DNA of 53,262 nt, from NCBI GenBank assembly GCA_902529105.1, contig CABZUW010000008.1, positions 1 through 53,262 of the forward strand. The letters are read 5' to 3'. The notes beneath the pieces were generated by a model, which worked only from the letters and a program-made list of their open reading frames with translations, made no database searches and was not told the DNA's origin. The position numbers and the translations under genes are program-made. How positions within the stretch are numbered: the stretch's first letter is position 1; every line of letters begins with the position of its first letter. This stretch comes from an uncultured Pelagibacteraceae bacterium. Its GTDB lineage: Bacteria; Pseudomonadota; Alphaproteobacteria; Pelagibacterales; Pelagibacteraceae. This document shows positions 51,443 to 53,262 of this stretch, piece by piece.

Positions 51443-52429
51443 TTAATTCCATTTCTCATGGACATCTTTTTTAATAAATTTTTCATAAATATTTTTTATT
51501 TTTGACATAATTTCTGATATTTCAGGCATATCAGTTACGGAGGCATTGCTTTCAACTTGTTTTTCGTTAATCGCACCAGGTATCACCGCGGTAATTTCCT
51601 TGTGCATTAGTATCCATTTTAGAGCAAGATTTGACAATGAAAATTTGTTTGGTAAAATTTTTTTTAGTTCCTCAACTGCCTCTAAACCCTTTAAAAAATT
51701 TACACCTGAAAATGTATCTCCAATGTTAAAGGCTTCTCCATTAATATTATAATTTCTATGATCATTTTCAGGAAACTTGGTATTTCTATTTATATCACCA
51801 CCTAACATGCCGCTAGCTAAAGGTCCTCTGGCTATTATGGCTATTTTTTTTTCATGTACAATTTTTAAAAATTTTTCTAAAGGTTTTTGTCTGAAAATAT
51901 TAAATACGAGTTGAATACTTTTTACATTAGGATGTTTTATAGCTTCGTAAGCCTCAGATAAATTATAAACACTTACACCATAAAATTGGATTTTACCCTT
52001 TTTTACAAATTCATCCATTTTTTCATATGTTTCTTTATTTTTGCATACATCAATAGGTGGGCAATGTAATTGTACTAAATCAATTTTTTCGACATCTAAA
52101 TTTTTTAAAGATCTATTTATAAACTCTTCCATTGGTTCATGTTTATAACCTTTTTTATAATTAGTTCCTCTAATTCTTCTACCAAGCTTAGTTGTTACAT
52201 AAATTTGATTAGATCTAATTTTTTTGATTTCTGATAAAAATTTTTCACTTCTTCCGTCACCATATGTATCTGAAGTATCAAAAAAATTTATACCTTTGTC
52301 TAAAGCTTTATGTAGTAAATTTCTAGCATCTTTATTTGAAACATCGCCCCAGCACCAGCCTATTTGCCAACAACCCAATCCAATTTCAGATACTTTCCAT
52401 CCAGTATTACTAAATTCGTTATATTTCAT
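51443..52429 (-). CDS. Aldo/keto reductase
   Basis: A 328-residue AKR with D51 (FFDTSDTY), Y56, K81 (VTTKLGRR) and H122 (VQLHCPP) as the tetrad. GLGCWQIGWCWGDV (17-30) and the C-terminal IPGAINEKQVESN are typical. It is only distantly similar to the AKR at 50363, so the pair is not a recent duplication. A second reductive step on the same cluster sugar is plausible. It is 33 bases downstream of the radical SAM gene and 9 bases before the other AKR. Confidence 0.88.
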   Translation of the reverse strand: MKYNEFSNTGWKVSEIGLGCWQIGWCWGDVSNKDARNLLHKALDKGINFFDTSDTYGDGRSEKFLSEIKKIRSNQIYVTTKLGRRIRGTNYKKGYKHEPMEEFINRSLKNLDVEKIDLVQLHCPPIDVCKNKETYEKMDEFVKKGKIQFYGVSVYNLSEAYEAIKHPNVKSIQLVFNIFRQKPLEKFLKIVHEKKIAIIARGPLASGMLGGDINRNTKFPENDHRNYNINGEAFNIGDTFSGVNFLKGLEAVEELKKILPNKFSLSNLALKWILMHKEITAVIPGAINEKQVESNASVTDMPEISEIMSKIKNIYEKFIKKDVHEKWN

Positions 52430-52462
52430 ATAGTATTCTATAATTAATATTTAATTTAATTA

Positions 52463-53262
52463 CTAAATATTTTTTTGTACAATTGACTGGGCCTCTTTTG
52501 CTTTTTTAACAGTTGCTAGACGGTCGGAGTATGTTTTTGAAGGAGGATCGTATTTATCAAAAATATTCATTATATTTTGCACAAAATCCTGACCAATATC
52601 GGTAACAATTATTTCATTTTCATTTTTCAAAACTAGTCCATCCTTAATCATTTCATTAATAAATTTCATCTCTTTTTCAAAATATTTCTTAAAGTCTATA
52701 TTGAATTGTTCTTTAAAATTTTGGTAATTTAGTCTGAAATAACTTCTTAATTGTTGCGTTGCATGTTGCCTAATTTTATCATCATCAGACAATTTCATTC
52801 CTCTAAAAATTGGCAACTGGTTCTTATCAATAGATTTTTTATAAGAATTTAAATCATAAAAATTTTGTAAGTAATAATCATTGCCCATATTACTCATAGA
52901 AGAGCTTCCAACAGCAATAAAATTTACTCTACCTCCAGGTTGATGTCCTGAAGCTCCATAATGTGCTTCTCCATCTTCAAATGCTTTTGTCATTGGACTA
53001 TCTGGTAATGAGTAACACTCAAACCCAGTTCTTAAATAGCCGCTGTTTTTAAATTTTTTATGTATTAAATTAAGTATTTCTTTTCTTTCCAAAAAATCTG
53101 GCAATGGTCCTTCAGCAAGCATATTTACCTGATACTTTGCTACCCATGGCTTGTATGCCATTAAAGATAATTGAACAAGGGTCGGTTGTAATCTTATTAT
53201 TTCGTCACAAGTCTTTGACATAGTCTTTACTGTTTGGCCTGGTTGACCGATTAAAAGATCAA
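52463..53262 (-). CDS. HemN-like radical SAM protein (partial, N-terminus outside window)
   Basis: The frame stays open upstream of the Met at 53221 up to the window edge. The extra residues read DLLIGQPGQTVKT, the conserved HemN-family strand DLxxGxPxQT. About 265 residues are visible. Later motifs are ASGHQPGGRVNFIAVGSSS, YYLQNFYDL and RGMKLSDDDKIRQHATQQL, which align with the HemN C-terminal domain. The radical-SAM CxxxCxxC motif would lie upstream and is not visible. True HemN makes protoporphyrinogen, but the neighbours are two AKRs, an oxygenase and an LIC12192-like protein, so a sugar radical reaction is more likely. Starting at the internal Met would truncate the domain. Confidence 0.85.
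   Translation of the reverse strand, partial: DLLIGQPGQTVKTMSKTCDEIIRLQPTLVQLSLMAYKPWVAKYQVNMLAEGPLPDFLERKEILNLIHKKFKNSGYLRTGFECYSLPDSPMTKAFEDGEAHYGASGHQPGGRVNFIAVGSSSMSNMGNDYYLQNFYDLNSYKKSIDKNQLPIFRGMKLSDDDKIRQHATQQLRSYFRLNYQNFKEQFNIDFKKYFEKEMKFINEMIKDGLVLKNENEIIVTDIGQDFVQNIMNIFDKYDPPSKTYSDRLATVKKAKEAQSIVQKNI

Noticed and set aside
1..53262. tRNA, rRNA, CRISPR, insertion sequences or prophage genes
   Set aside because: I looked for CCA-type cloverleaf ends, G+C-rich RNA-like islands, direct spaced repeats and transposase/integrase motifs and saw none. A short tRNA could be missed by eye, but there is almost no space between genes.

Overview
The window is a very AT-rich (by eye about one quarter G+C), densely packed stretch of bacterial chromosome. 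It encodes almost nothing except surface-glycan biosynthesis. The base composition, the lysine- and asparagine-rich proteins, the tail-to-tail gene overlaps and the absence of mobile elements suggest a streamlined marine alphaproteobacterium of the SAR11/Pelagibacter type. The region would then be its hypervariable surface-polysaccharide island. This taxonomic assignment is inference, because no rRNA or other marker gene lies in the window.

Layout. 1-890: end of an unknown gene and a DPM1-like glycosyltransferase. 846-8774 (minus): a WecA/MraY-type lipid-carrier phosphotransferase, Fcl and Gmd (GDP-L-fucose), a GT2, a polytopic membrane protein, a sugar C-methyltransferase and a GT4. 8826-14407: methyltransferases and glycosyltransferases on alternating strands, plus the first of two ParB/sulfiredoxin-like proteins. 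14391-20553 (minus): a 2OG-Fe(II) oxygenase, a GT-B protein, a PglK/MsbA-like ABC flippase, a UDP-uronate 4-epimerase and a UDP-sugar 6-dehydrogenase. 20729-28353 (plus): cassette A, with a PseB-like dehydratase, two Gfo/Idh-type dehydrogenases, an SDR, an SpsF-like cytidylyltransferase, an RmlD-like reductase, a NeuB/SpsE-like synthase and a GT2. 28350-31978 (minus): cassette B, with NeuB, NeuC and NeuA plus a methyltransferase, for a second nonulosonic acid. 32036-40386: GT-B proteins, a TagF-like transferase, the second ParB-like protein, a HAD phosphatase, a GmhA-like isomerase, a NeuD/PglD-like acyltransferase, a GT and a methyltransferase.

40455-49220 is the most striking part. An M28-like DUF4910 protein and a methyltransferase lead into an acyl-group module: acyl carrier protein, KAS III, ketoreductase and AAC(3)-like acyltransferase. 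Its arrangement matches making a short beta-hydroxyacyl group and placing it on an amino sugar. This is followed directly by four genes with the domain set of the Campylobacter jejuni phosphoramidate pathway: L-glutamine kinase, class I amidotransferase/hydrolase, CTP:phosphoglutamine cytidylyltransferase and APS-kinase-like CDP-phosphoramidate kinase. 49225-53262 (minus) resembles what I recall as a sporadic carbohydrate cluster: LIC12192-like protein, 2OG-Fe(II) oxygenase, two aldo/keto reductases and an incomplete HemN-like radical SAM protein running off the window.

Together the genes would make activated fucose, a uronic acid or HexNAcA and one or two nonulosonic acids. They would assemble these on an undecaprenyl carrier, flip them, and decorate them with methyl, acetyl/acyl and phosphoramidate groups. 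No aminotransferase, no clear Wzx/Wzy, no O-antigen ligase, no tRNA or rRNA, no CRISPR and no transposase were seen. There is no gene-free stretch longer than about 300 bases; the longest is 20554-20728.
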